A stretch of DNA of 64,000 nt from Pseudoxanthomonas sp. PXM02 (lineage in GTDB: Bacteria; Pseudomonadota; Gammaproteobacteria; Xanthomonadales; Xanthomonadaceae), in NCBI RefSeq assembly GCF_014851805.1, contig NZ_JACVAK010000001.1, forward strand, positions 1,178,001-1,242,000, given 5' to 3'. A model generated the notes under the pieces. The model was not told where the DNA came from and ran no database searches. It saw nothing but the letters and a program-made list of their open reading frames with translations. Position numbers and translations under genes: made by a program. Below are positions 56,349-63,435 of this stretch, in pieces. Position 1 is the stretch's first letter. Each line of letters opens with the position of its first letter.

Positions 56349-56861
56349 TTATTGAAACGACCGAAACTGCGCCGGAGGAAACAAGCTCCGGAACAGTGCC
56401 CCCGCGCCGAACTCAGTAAGCGGCTTTCGCATATCCAGCTCGGCGTCGATTTTTGCCAGCACGCTCTCCAGCTCCCCGATGGCTTTGCGGTGACGGCGCA
56501 TCCACGCCCCCATGTTGATCTGCACCACGCCCCACGCAGAAACGACGCTGCTGCCCGCCATCATCAGCGCAGCAATCAGTCGCTCGGTGTCAGTTAGACC
56601 CTCAGGCATGCCCACTGCAGCGGGTATGTTCCACCACAACCACACGATGAGGGCGCCGGTGACTAGCCGAGGCGCGAAAGCCAGCTTTGTACGGAACGCG
56701 ATGGCTTTGGTGACAACGCGGCGCAGGTGAGCCACCTGATCGCTACTGATTTCGCAGAGGGGGTGCGGCTGTCCGCCCACGTTCAACACGAGCGTGTTGG
56801 CGTGGACGCTGCCTTGGATTACCTGACCAATGTTCTCGGCCGTGATGTCGCGTGGACGCAT
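56349..56861 (-). CDS. Hypothetical two-TM protein of the lysogenic block
   Basis: The product has 170 residues from the ATG at 56861; AAGGA sits 6 bp upstream, which favours it over the ATG at 56867. The N-terminal MRPRDITAENIGQVIQGSVHANTLVLNVGG is a short beta region. Two membrane segments follow (LVTGALIVWLWWNIPAAVGM; LIAALMMAGSSVVSAWGVV). It lies 17 bp upstream of the OB-fold membrane gene and 55 bp downstream of the repressor, probably in one transcript. Confidence 0.6.
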   Translation of the reverse strand: MRPRDITAENIGQVIQGSVHANTLVLNVGGQPHPLCEISSDQVAHLRRVVTKAIAFRTKLAFAPRLVTGALIVWLWWNIPAAVGMPEGLTDTERLIAALMMAGSSVVSAWGVVQINMGAWMRRHRKAIGELESVLAKIDAELDMRKPLTEFGAGALFRSLFPPAQFRSFQ

Positions 56862-56916
56862 ATGCATTCCTTTGATCGATAGCCGATAACATCGGCCACC
56901 GTCACACTTCCTTGAT

Positions 56917-57351
56917 TCACTTTTTGCGTGCGCCGCGTCCACCACCGACGTTGATCGTCAGGTCTGGCTGGACAGGATTTCCCTGTATGACCTGCGCCTG
57001 TTCGCCGCCCTTGATGGTAATGCCGCGCTTTGAGGTCGGTGCCGACGTGTTTAGCTGCAGCAGGATTTCCAGAATCAGGTTGCGCACCTCAGGCTTCATG
57101 CGATGGAAGTGCGCCAGTAAAGCCGCGTCCTCTGCGGATGCGCTCGCTTGCGCGCTGCTTCGGCCTGTCAGGACAAACACTACATCCACGCCGAGATCGG
57201 CAGCGGCCGCGAGATACATGCCTCCCGGCACCTGGTCGCCGCTTTCGTAATTGAGCTGCGCTCGCTTGGACGAATCGCAGGCCTCTGCCATCGCCTGCTG
57301 CGTCAGACCCAACCGCTGGCGTTCCTCTTTAAGCCGCTTACCCAGTTCCAT
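56917..57351 (-). CDS. XRE-family phage repressor
   Basis: The product has 144 residues from the ATG at 57351, preceded by GGAGAGAGAC. The helix-turn-helix spans about residues 4-58 (LGKRLKEERQRLGLTQQAMAEACDSS). A middle part (ADLGVDVVFVLTGR) matches short prophage XRE regulators, and the tail is Gly/Lys-rich. There is no LexA-like peptidase domain, so induction is not by simple RecA-stimulated self-cleavage. It should bind the palindrome in front of its own gene and hold the early genes silent. An ATG at 57363 is an alternative start. Confidence 0.85.
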   Translation of the reverse strand: MELGKRLKEERQRLGLTQQAMAEACDSSKRAQLNYESGDQVPGGMYLAAAADLGVDVVFVLTGRSSAQASASAEDAALLAHFHRMKPEVRNLILEILLQLNTSAPTSKRGITIKGGEQAQVIQGNPVQPDLTINVGGGRGARKK

Positions 57352-57382
57352 GTCTCTCTCCATGAGGTGAACAAAACTGCGC

Positions 57383-57406
57383 TTGACAGGTGCATTATTA
57401 TGCACC
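57383..57406. promoter_or_regulatory. Genetic switch: TTGACA box and operator palindrome
   Basis: TTGACA (57383-57388) is followed directly by GGTGCATTATTATGCACC (57389-57406), a palindrome with perfect 7-bp arms. It lies between the divergent repressor and gp16-like genes. Two direct TTCACGC repeats lie at about 57412-57429. A TATTAT inside the palindrome could serve as a -10. A repressor bound here would block the early promoter. Confidence 0.7.
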
Positions 57407-57440
57407 AAGCTTTCACGCAAATTCACGCGATGACCCGCGC

Positions 57441-57707
57441 ATGTCTACTCGTAACGCTCGCCGTAAGCCTTCCCGCTCCCCCGCCCTGCGCACCGCCGAT
57501 CAAGCTAAGGAGTGGCTGCGCACCATCGGTCTCAGCGCCTCTCAGTTCGCGCGAGACAACCAGCTCAGTCTCGATGCGGTAAAGGACGTCCTCGGCGGCC
57601 GGAGTAAAGCCAACTTTGGCAGCCGCCATGACGCCGCCGTGGCGCTCGGGATGAAGCCTAACCCCCAAATCCCCACCGTGTCACGCCAAACCGCACGACG
57701 GGGTTAA
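57441..57707 (+). CDS. BcepMu gp16-like DNA-binding protein (candidate Cox/Cro-type regulator)
   Basis: The product has 88 residues from the ATG at 57441. AKEWLRTIGLSASQFARDNQLSLDAVKDVLGGRSKANFGSRH is a helix-turn-helix of the BcepMu gp16 group. As first gene of the early transcript it is the natural candidate for the lytic antagonist of the repressor or an excisionase-like factor. In-frame codons upstream (from 57390) overlap the operator and were not used. Ogr follows 4 bp later. Confidence 0.75.
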   Translation: MSTRNARRKPSRSPALRTADQAKEWLRTIGLSASQFARDNQLSLDAVKDVLGGRSKANFGSRHDAAVALGMKPNPQIPTVSRQTARRG

Positions 57708-57711
57708 GCCC

Positions 57712-58050
57712 ATGGCCATCGAAACGGTTGGCCGGCGCGCGATCTTTTCGTGTGCGGTGTGCACTTACGTGCTGGTCAAGCGCACCAGCTACCTCATGCA
57801 CCAGTTCCTGCGACATGACACCTACGTGTGCAGCAACCCGCTGTGCTCGGCGGCCTACACCGGTCACAGCGAACTGACCGCCATAGCCAGCCCGTCCGGC
57901 ATTCCGGACGCGCTGGGATGCGATCTCCCCGAAACCGAGCGCGCACGCCGCGCTCGTGACCAAGCCGTCGAGGACGCCCGCAACCAAGGCGCGCAGATGG
58001 CCATGGCACTCCCTCCCGCCGGCTCTGAGCCGGACGACGCAACCCTCTGA
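57712..58050 (+). CDS. ogr: Ogr/Delta-like zinc-finger late transcription activator
   Basis: The product has 112 residues. The zinc site is C14-x2-C17-x22-C40-x4-C45, exactly the spacing of P2 Ogr. Ogr/Delta proteins bind upstream of late promoters and recruit RNA polymerase alpha. A C-terminal tail of about 55 residues is extra compared with P2 Ogr (72). In P2 the gene follows D; here it is second in the early operon. Confidence 0.88.
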   Translation: MAIETVGRRAIFSCAVCTYVLVKRTSYLMHQFLRHDTYVCSNPLCSAAYTGHSELTAIASPSGIPDALGCDLPETERARRARDQAVEDARNQGAQMAMALPPAGSEPDDATL

Positions 58051-58057
58051 GGTTTCC

Positions 58058-58336
58058 ATGCAGACTCGTATCGCGTTCGCCGATCTCCCGCGAGATCAGC
58101 AGCTTTGTCTTGTCACAGCGGTGCGCTGCAACGGCCTGAGCCGTTGCGCGATAGGGTGGGTAGGCCGGCACTACCACGCCCACGAAGGCAGCAGCGTCCA
58201 CCTGATCCAGCCTATTGCAGGCCTGGCCCGACGCGGACTGCTGACCCTGTGCGATGGCGTCGGCGCGGCGCTGCCGACCGACGATGGCATTGCGGTGTTC
58301 AACGGCGTGGCTGCCGAACGTGCGGTGCACGCATGA
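58058..58336 (+). CDS. Hypothetical early protein
   Basis: The product has 92 residues from ATG 58058. It is small and soluble, with a winged-helix-like pattern (LIQPIAGLARRGLLTLCDGVGAALPTDDG) that could be a DNA-binding wing. No family is assigned. It overlaps the next gene by 4 bp. Confidence 0.55.
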   Translation: MQTRIAFADLPRDQQLCLVTAVRCNGLSRCAIGWVGRHYHAHEGSSVHLIQPIAGLARRGLLTLCDGVGAALPTDDGIAVFNGVAAERAVHA

Positions 58337-58590
58337 GCCGCGACCGCTATGAACACGGCGCCCGCATCGTCACGACGCGCGGCTGTGCCGCGATGTTCCG
58401 CAAGGGACAGGCCGGCACGGTGGAGGAGTCGGCACGCGATGGGAACTACCGCGTGCGCTTCGATGAGGGCGGCGCGTGGTGGCTCAACGAGCTGGAATTC
58501 AAGCGCATGCCCGACCGTCGTCGCAACGCCTCGCTGTTCGAGGCTGTGGCACTGGCATGGACACGTTTCTGGCGCGGAGGCCGCGCATGA
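58333..58590 (+). CDS. Hypothetical early protein, SH3/KOW-like
   Basis: The product has 85 residues. GARIVTTRGCAAMFRKGQAGTVEESARDGNYRVRFDEGG looks like a small SH3-type barrel such as a KOW motif; the C-terminus is basic. It overlaps both neighbours by 4 bp. The role is unknown. Confidence 0.55.
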   Translation: MSRDRYEHGARIVTTRGCAAMFRKGQAGTVEESARDGNYRVRFDEGGAWWLNELEFKRMPDRRRNASLFEAVALAWTRFWRGGRA

Positions 58591-58808
58591 AGCGCAACAC
58601 ACGAAGCCCCCAGCGCGACGGATGGTCATCGGCACAGGCGCCGCGCCTGGTCGCCGGGCACCAGCTGCCGGACGAGTCTGTGGCGCCATCCAAGCGCAAG
58701 AACGAAGCCGATGCCCTGCGCGCGGCCGTTGAGGCGCACATCGCCAGCGGCGGTCACCACGAGGTGATTGCCGCGCCGGTGGTGCCGCGCTTCGGGAGGC
58801 TCGCATGA
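58587..58808 (+). CDS. Hypothetical early protein
   Basis: The product has 73 residues. It is basic, polar and probably disordered at the start (MKRNTRSPQRDGWSSAQAPR), with one helix (KNEADALRAAVEAHIASG). ATGA overlaps with both neighbours support translation. No family is recognised. Confidence 0.5.
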   Translation: MKRNTRSPQRDGWSSAQAPRLVAGHQLPDESVAPSKRKNEADALRAAVEAHIASGGHHEVIAAPVVPRFGRLA

Positions 58809-58948
58809 AGCCCGTCCGCATCATCGCGTGGACCCTGCTGGGCGCCAGCTGCGCGTCCTCGCTTACCGGCAACACAACCGCCGCCGCCGTGTTCACCACG
58901 GGCGCGGCAATCATCTACGCCATGGCACTGCTGCGGAGTAAGCCGTGA
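58805..58948 (+). CDS. Small early membrane protein
   Basis: The product has 47 residues with two hydrophobic stretches (IIAWTLLGASCASSL and AAAVFTTGAAIIYAMALL). It overlaps the preceding gene by 4 bp (ATGA). It closes this run of coupled genes before the non-coding stretch. Confidence 0.5.
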   Translation: MKPVRIIAWTLLGASCASSLTGNTTAAAVFTTGAAIIYAMALLRSKP

Positions 58949-59031
58949 CGACACAGCATGTTGTGGGCGTTCACGCGTTTACCCACAAAATCCCCTTGAC
59001 AGGTGCGCCCGAGCGGAGCAACCATTCCCAC

Positions 59032-59117
59032 GTCGCCGCAAAATCGGCGACCGGGATTGGCGTCCCGACACCTGAGGCGCACCAGCGCCCATCGCACGAT
59101 GCAAGGCGCTTTTTTTT
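59032..59117 (+). ncRNA. Candidate structured small RNA (C4/CI-like antisense RNA)
   Basis: The gene-free stretch 58949-59277 holds this unit. TTGACA at 58996-59001 may start it, though no good -10 is seen. Three hairpins follow: GTCGCCG/CGGCGAC (59032-59051), CGGGA/TCCCG with loop TTGGCG (59052-59067), and a terminator AGCGCC-CATCG/CGATG-GGCGCT with eight T (59084-59117). Size (about 86 nt), compact folding and place upstream of replication genes resemble the P4 CI and P1 C4 RNAs. The TTGGCG loop is the exact complement of CGCCAA loops in two downstream leaders. Transcription is inferred, not shown. Confidence 0.55.
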
Positions 59118-59204
59118 CGCCCGGCATCGCACTGGGCACATGCCAGCCACTTCAATGGCGGGCGGTACGTGGGGGGCTTCGGCCCCGCCGGTCCTCAGGC
59201 CGGT

Positions 59205-59251
59205 ACGCCAACCCGTGCCGTCCGCCACCCCGATTGGCGTTGGGGCGGCGG
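59205..59251 (+). promoter_or_regulatory. Complementary ACGCCAA / TTGGCGT pair and hairpin
   Basis: ACGCCAA (59205-59211) can pair with TTGGCGT in the next hairpin loop (59234-59240) or in the small RNA (59057-59063). That hairpin is long: CCGCC-CCCC/GGGG-GGCGG at 59222-59251. This gives an A-B-C order (TTGGCGT, ACGCCAA, TTGGCGT) like seqA-seqB-seqC of phage P4. It lies just ahead of the small gene at 59278. Confidence 0.5.
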
Positions 59252-59277
59252 ATTCCACTTCACCTGAGGAATCCAGC

Positions 59278-59388
59278 ATGCACAACGACACCCAAGCCAC
59301 GCCCGGCAGCAGCCACGCGCGGCAGATCGTCATCACCCTTCCCCGCCATACCGACACCGTGCGCGCTGCGCGCGAAGGTGGTCGCTAA
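59278..59388 (+). CDS. Small early protein, hypothetical
   Basis: The product has 36 residues. A good ribosome site (TGAGGA at 59265-59270) precedes the ATG, and the stop overlaps the next ATG by one base. The product is basic at the end (VRAAREGGR). It may serve mainly to couple translation of the following gene. Confidence 0.5.
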   Translation: MHNDTQATPGSSHARQIVITLPRHTDTVRAAREGGR

Positions 59389-59666
59389 TGGCCGCTGCAA
59401 TCGAACTGCAGACCGTCGTCGCAGGCGTTCACCTGCGCGTCTCTCGCGTTGCCAAGGTGCCCCTATTCGCGTCCCTGCAGGACGCCACGCACACGTGCCT
59501 CACAGTCATGACCACCACGCCCGACGCGATCAAGCGCGGCGCCGGTGCGCGTGGCGAGCTGTTCATCGGCACCAATCTGTTCCTGCTGCAGCTCGGCGAG
59601 CCGGAGCGCCTGCTGGAGTGGCTGGAAACCGATCCGGTCACGGCAACCGAAGGGGCGCGCGCATGA
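59388..59666 (+). CDS. Hypothetical early protein
   Basis: The product has 92 residues, soluble, with a mixed alpha/beta pattern (VVAGVHLRVSRVAKVPLFASLQDATHTCLTVMTTTPDAIKRG; ELFIGTNLFLLQLGEPERLLEWL). No family is recognised. It overlaps the gene before by 1 bp and the gene after by 4 bp. Confidence 0.55.
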   Translation: MAAAIELQTVVAGVHLRVSRVAKVPLFASLQDATHTCLTVMTTTPDAIKRGAGARGELFIGTNLFLLQLGEPERLLEWLETDPVTATEGARA

Positions 59667-59911
59667 GCAACGTTCGTAAGCATCCGACCGCCGAGCGCGG
59701 CAGCGTAGACAACGCCCAGGTGATCAACGGGCAGGACTACGACCGCCTGTGGCGCGCACAGCAGGCGGTGACGCTGCTGGCCGCGCTCAACAACGACGCC
59801 GCCGCAGATCGCGGCATCTCCCACGACAGCACGGCCGCCGTCGCCGAGTACATCCGCGACGACATGCTGGACATTCTCACGCACTCCACGCCCGCCGGCG
59901 GGCAACCCTAA
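59663..59911 (+). CDS. Hypothetical early protein
   Basis: The product has 82 residues, helical and soluble (DYDRLWRAQQAVTLLAALNND; VAEYIRDDMLDILTH). This is typical of small phage genes next to replication genes. No function can be given. It overlaps the previous gene by 4 bp and is followed by the primase leader region. Confidence 0.55.
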   Translation: MSNVRKHPTAERGSVDNAQVINGQDYDRLWRAQQAVTLLAALNNDAAADRGISHDSTAAVAEYIRDDMLDILTHSTPAGGQP

Positions 59912-59921
59912 CAACACCCCG

Positions 59922-59956
59922 CAGGCCGACGCGGTGCGCCAACACCGCTCGGCCTG
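59922..59956 (+). promoter_or_regulatory. Leader hairpin with CGCCAA loop upstream of the primase
   Basis: CAGGCCGA-GCGGTG pairs with CACCGC-TCGGCCTG (14 bp with one bulge), leaving a 6-nt loop CGCCAA (59937-59942). It lies 23 bp ahead of the leader peptide ATG. The loop is the exact complement of the TTGGCG loop in the candidate small RNA. Confidence 0.65.
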
Positions 59957-59979
59957 AGTACCACTCAGGAGAGAGAGCC

Positions 59980-60015
59980 ATGCAACACCACGTGTCCATC
60001 AAGGCGGCAGGTTGA
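59980..60015 (+). CDS. Primase leader peptide
   Basis: This is an 11-residue frame (MQHHVSIKAAG) with a strong ribosome site (AGGAGAGAG, 59967-59975). It stops 7 bp before the primase ATG, which has no ribosome site of its own. Coupling by reinitiation is likely, as for icd and ant in phage P1. The ribosome site and first codons (GAGCC-ATG-CAACA) recur at gene 62826. Confidence 0.5.
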   Translation: MQHHVSIKAAG

Positions 60016-60022
60016 CCAGCAC

Positions 60023-62716
60023 ATGCAGGAAGATCTGCGCCAACAAGTAATCACACGGCTGGAGCGCGACTACGGCCTCAAGCTGCGCAACGGCACCGAA
60101 TACATGCGCGGCGGCAAGTGCCCGTCGTGCGGTAAAAAGGAGCTGTACTGCAATCACACGCACCCGTGGGTGGTGCGCTGCGGCCGGCAGGCAAAGTGTG
60201 GCCGCGAGATCCACGTCAAGGATCAGTATGACGATCTGTTCGACGACTGGAGCAAGCGCCACCCGGTCACCGACACCAACCCGCACGCGGCAGCCGAGGC
60301 CTACCTGCAGCATTCGCGTGGCTTCGATCTGGCCCGCGTGCGCGGTCTGTTCACGCAGGACAATTACTGGAACCCGACGCTGCAGCAAGGCAGCGCCACG
60401 GTGCGTTTCGTGCTGGAGCGCGGCGAGTGGTGGGAGCGACTGATCGACCGGCCGCACCGCTTCGGCAAGATGAAAGCGCGATTCAAGCCCGGCGCCAGCT
60501 TCGCAGGCGTGTGGTGGGCCGCGCCCGAAGTGACCGAGCGCCTGGCCGAGGTCAAAGAGCTGTGGATCGTGGAGGGCATTTTCGACTCGCTGGCGCACGT
60601 GCATCACGGCAATGACGCCGTGTCGGCCATGTCGTCCAATCAGTTCCCCGAGGCATCGCTGCGCAAGCTGGCCGAGCTGCGCAAAGGCAACCTGCCGACG
60701 CTGATCTGGGCGCCGGACAACGAGGTGACCGCACGCGACTACCTGCGCAAGCACGTGGCACGTGCGCGCGCCATGGGCTTCACCTGCAGGGCGGCGCTGA
60801 TCCCCCAGCGCAACGACCGCAAAGTGGACTGGAACGATCTGCACCTGCGCGCGCTATCGCAGGGCGACAAGGTCGATCAGGCAAAGCAGTGGGACGACGA
60901 CGTGGCGGAAGCCCGGTATCAGGGCGACCTGGTGCTGGCCAAGACCGCCAAGGACAAGGCGCTGCTGATCTTCAACCACGATGGCCGGCATGAGTTCCAT
61001 TTCGAGTACCGCGCCCGCCTGTGGTGGTTCGACTTCGACAGTGCGCGCTTCGAGAAGGTCAAAAAGGAATGGGTCAACGAAAAGGGCGAGGAGGATCTGG
61101 AGGAACACCTGCCCAAGTTGCAGGCCTCGGCATCGTCCGTGCGCGAGATCGCCAACTGTTACCCGGAAGCGCTGTATTTCCAGCGCAACGAGGTCACCGA
61201 CGAGTCCTGGTATTACTTCCGCGTTGACTTCCCGCATGAAGCCCCGAGCGTGCGCGGCACGTTCACCGCGTCACAGACGCTCAACGGTCCCGCCTTCCGC
61301 GACCGCCTGGCATCCTTCGCGCCCGGCGCCGTGTTCGACGGCACCGCATCCGAACTGATCCACGTGATGAAAGACCAGCTCTACAACATCAAGAAGGTCG
61401 ACGCCATCGACTTCGTGGGCTACAGCAAGGAACACCGCGCGTACCTGCTGGGCGACATGGCGGTGCGGGCCGGCGAGCTGGTGGTGGCCAACGAAGAGGA
61501 TTATTTTGAGTTCGACAAGCTGCGCCTAAAGACCACGCAGAAGTCCATCAGGCTGGAGATCCAGCGCGACTCAGACGGCTACCGCACCGATTGGCTGCCG
61601 TGGCTGTGGACGTGCTTTGGCACGCACGGCATGGTCGCCCTTACGTTTTGGTTCGGCTCGCTGTTCGCCGAGCAGATCCGCGCCGCACACAAGAGCTATC
61701 CGTTCCTCGAAGCCACGGGCGAGGCCGGCGCGGGCAAGACCACGCTGCTGACGTTCCTGTGGAAGCTGCTGGGCCGCAGCGATTACGAAGGCTTCGATCC
61801 GGCCAAGTCGTCCAAGGCGGGCCGTGCGCGCGCCATGGGCCAGATTTCGGGCATGCCGGTGGTGCTGCTGGAGGCCGACCGCAACGAGCCGGACAAGGCT
61901 CATTCCAAGACGTTCGAGTGGGACGAGCTGAAAGACTTTTTCGGCGGCGGCACGCTGGCCACGCGCGGCGTGCGCAACGGCGGCAATGACACGTATGAGC
62001 CGCCCTTTCGCGGCACTATCGTGATCAGCCAGAACGCCGCGGTGGACGCCAGCGAGGCGATCCTGACGCGTATCGTCAAGCTGCATTTCAAGCGGCCCGA
62101 GGTCACGACCGAGAGCCGCATTGCCGCCGACAACCTCAACGCGCTGCCGGTGGAGGCTCTAAGCCACTTCCTGATCAAGGCGATCAGCGCCGAGGGGAAG
62201 ATTCTGGAGCGGTTCGCCGACCGCGCCCGATTTTTCGAAGCGGCGCTGCGCGAGCGGAAAGAGATCCGCGTCGAGCGCGTGATCAAGAACCACGCGCAGA
62301 TGCTGGCGCTGTTCGACTGCCTGCGCCTGGTGCTGGAGATCCCCGAGGCCATGGTGAAGGCCACGCGCGACGCGCTGGTGCAGATGGCACTGGATCGTCA
62401 GACCGCGATCAACGCCGACAACCCGCTGGTGGTCGAGTTCTGGGAGGTCTACGAATACCTCGAAGCCATGAAGGCGGGCGGGCACGTGGTCAACCACTCG
62501 CGCGATGACAAGCGCATCTGCATCAACCTCAACGAGTTCTATGCCAAGGCCGCGTACCACTCGCAGCGGCTGCCCGATCTCAACGTGATTCGCGCCCTGC
62601 TGCGCAACTCGCGCCGGCACAAGTTCCTCGACGCCAATACGGCCGTGAACAGCTACATCAATGCCGGTTCGACCGACAAGCCATCCACCGTGAAGTGCTG
62701 GGTATTCCAAGCATGA
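60023..62716 (+). CDS. Phage DNA primase/helicase (zinc-finger, TOPRIM and P-loop domains)
   Basis: The product has 897 residues. The N-terminal zinc site is CPSCGKKELYCNHTHPWVVRC..KCG (about 33-59), as in CHC2-type primases. A TOPRIM-like domain follows (ELWIVEGIFDSLAHV and PTLIWAPDNE, about 180-240). The C-terminal half is a P-loop ATPase with GEAGAGKTT at 566-574 and PVVLLEADRNEPDK as a possible Walker B region. It should prime and unwind DNA at the phage origin. This differs from P2, which replicates by the rolling-circle initiator gpA. Translation probably depends on the leader peptide. Confidence 0.85.
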   Translation: MQEDLRQQVITRLERDYGLKLRNGTEYMRGGKCPSCGKKELYCNHTHPWVVRCGRQAKCGREIHVKDQYDDLFDDWSKRHPVTDTNPHAAAEAYLQHSRGFDLARVRGLFTQDNYWNPTLQQGSATVRFVLERGEWWERLIDRPHRFGKMKARFKPGASFAGVWWAAPEVTERLAEVKELWIVEGIFDSLAHVHHGNDAVSAMSSNQFPEASLRKLAELRKGNLPTLIWAPDNEVTARDYLRKHVARARAMGFTCRAALIPQRNDRKVDWNDLHLRALSQGDKVDQAKQWDDDVAEARYQGDLVLAKTAKDKALLIFNHDGRHEFHFEYRARLWWFDFDSARFEKVKKEWVNEKGEEDLEEHLPKLQASASSVREIANCYPEALYFQRNEVTDESWYYFRVDFPHEAPSVRGTFTASQTLNGPAFRDRLASFAPGAVFDGTASELIHVMKDQLYNIKKVDAIDFVGYSKEHRAYLLGDMAVRAGELVVANEEDYFEFDKLRLKTTQKSIRLEIQRDSDGYRTDWLPWLWTCFGTHGMVALTFWFGSLFAEQIRAAHKSYPFLEATGEAGAGKTTLLTFLWKLLGRSDYEGFDPAKSSKAGRARAMGQISGMPVVLLEADRNEPDKAHSKTFEWDELKDFFGGGTLATRGVRNGGNDTYEPPFRGTIVISQNAAVDASEAILTRIVKLHFKRPEVTTESRIAADNLNALPVEALSHFLIKAISAEGKILERFADRARFFEAALRERKEIRVERVIKNHAQMLALFDCLRLVLEIPEAMVKATRDALVQMALDRQTAINADNPLVVEFWEVYEYLEAMKAGGHVVNHSRDDKRICINLNEFYAKAAYHSQRLPDLNVIRALLRNSRRHKFLDANTAVNSYINAGSTDKPSTVKCWVFQA

Positions 62717-62769
62717 CCACGAACCCAAACCCTGCCGGCAGGTAGCCGGAAAAAGTGAGCCCGGCGGGC

Positions 62770-62783
62770 GGTGCGCCAACACC
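62770..62783 (+). promoter_or_regulatory. Second leader hairpin with CGCCAA loop
   Basis: GGTG-CGCCAA-CACC repeats the core of the primase leader hairpin, 42 bp before the ATG at 62826. The following CAGGAGA...GAGCC-ATG-CAACA also matches the primase leader. Both leaders could be bound by the same loop TTGGCG. Confidence 0.55.
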
Positions 62784-62825
62784 ACCCCGAGGGTTTCCCC
62801 AAACGAAGCTCAGGAGATGAGAGCC

Positions 62826-63257
62826 ATGCAACAGATGAGCGGGAATAGCCCCACAACAAGCGTTACACCTTCGCCGGGATCCACCACCGGACCCGGCGCG
62901 GACAGTACCACGGCGGCGGTTAACGGCGTGGATTTGGGTGTGCTGAACACCGAGTGCCACGCGGAGGTGCATATCCGCATCGAGCGCAGCCGCGTGGTGC
63001 TGACCGGCGTCCTGCAGATGGGCGGCCGGCATGAGCTGGTCAAGACGTGGGAGCGCCACGCCGGCAAGGGGGGCGGCTGGGTCACCCGCACGCCTGATTT
63101 CGTCCAGTGCGGCGAGGATCTGCTGGGGCGCGAGCTGGCCGAGTATCTGGACGGCCTGCGCTTCCCGTTCGAGGTGGCCAACCTGCTGCCTAGCCCGGCG
63201 ACGGCGGCCGGCGCTGCCGCGCGTGAAGCGGCGGCAAAGGAGCTGGCCAATGCTTAA
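62826..63257 (+). CDS. Hypothetical early protein
   Basis: The product has 143 residues from ATG 62826; an ATG at 62817 would fall in the ribosome site. The Ser/Thr/Pro/Gly-rich N-terminus (about 35 residues) is probably disordered. The core (LNTECHAEVHIRIERSRVVLTGVLQMGGRHELVKTWERH) is a small alpha/beta domain, and the end is Ala-rich helix. No family is assigned. It overlaps the next gene by 8 bp. Confidence 0.55.
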   Translation: MQQMSGNSPTTSVTPSPGSTTGPGADSTTAAVNGVDLGVLNTECHAEVHIRIERSRVVLTGVLQMGGRHELVKTWERHAGKGGGWVTRTPDFVQCGEDLLGRELAEYLDGLRFPFEVANLLPSPATAAGAAAREAAAKELANA

Positions 63258-63435
63258 GGTCATCGCCCTCATGTCGATCAGCCTCGCGCCCGCCGTAGGC
63301 GGCGCGCTCATGTACCACCTGGTCCGCACCCGCGCGAAGGCGCCGGGACGCGCCGCGCTGGCGGTCGGCCAGATTCCCCTGACGCGCCGCCCGCGCCGCG
63401 CCATGGCCGTTCGCCGGGAGGTGGCCCATGTCTGA
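63250..63435 (+). CDS. Small membrane protein, hypothetical
   Basis: The product has 61 residues. One membrane segment (VIALMSISLAPAVGGALMYHLV) is followed by a very basic tail (TRAKAPGR; RRPRRAMAVRRE). It overlaps both neighbours by 8 bp, which supports translation. Confidence 0.5.
   Translation: MLKVIALMSISLAPAVGGALMYHLVRTRAKAPGRAALAVGQIPLTRRPRRAMAVRREVAHV

Noticed and set aside
58945-59388. 147-codon plus-strand frame
   Set aside because: It crosses three hairpins and a terminator with eight T, has low-complexity composition, and its last 36 codons are better explained by the separate gene at 59278 with its own ribosome site.
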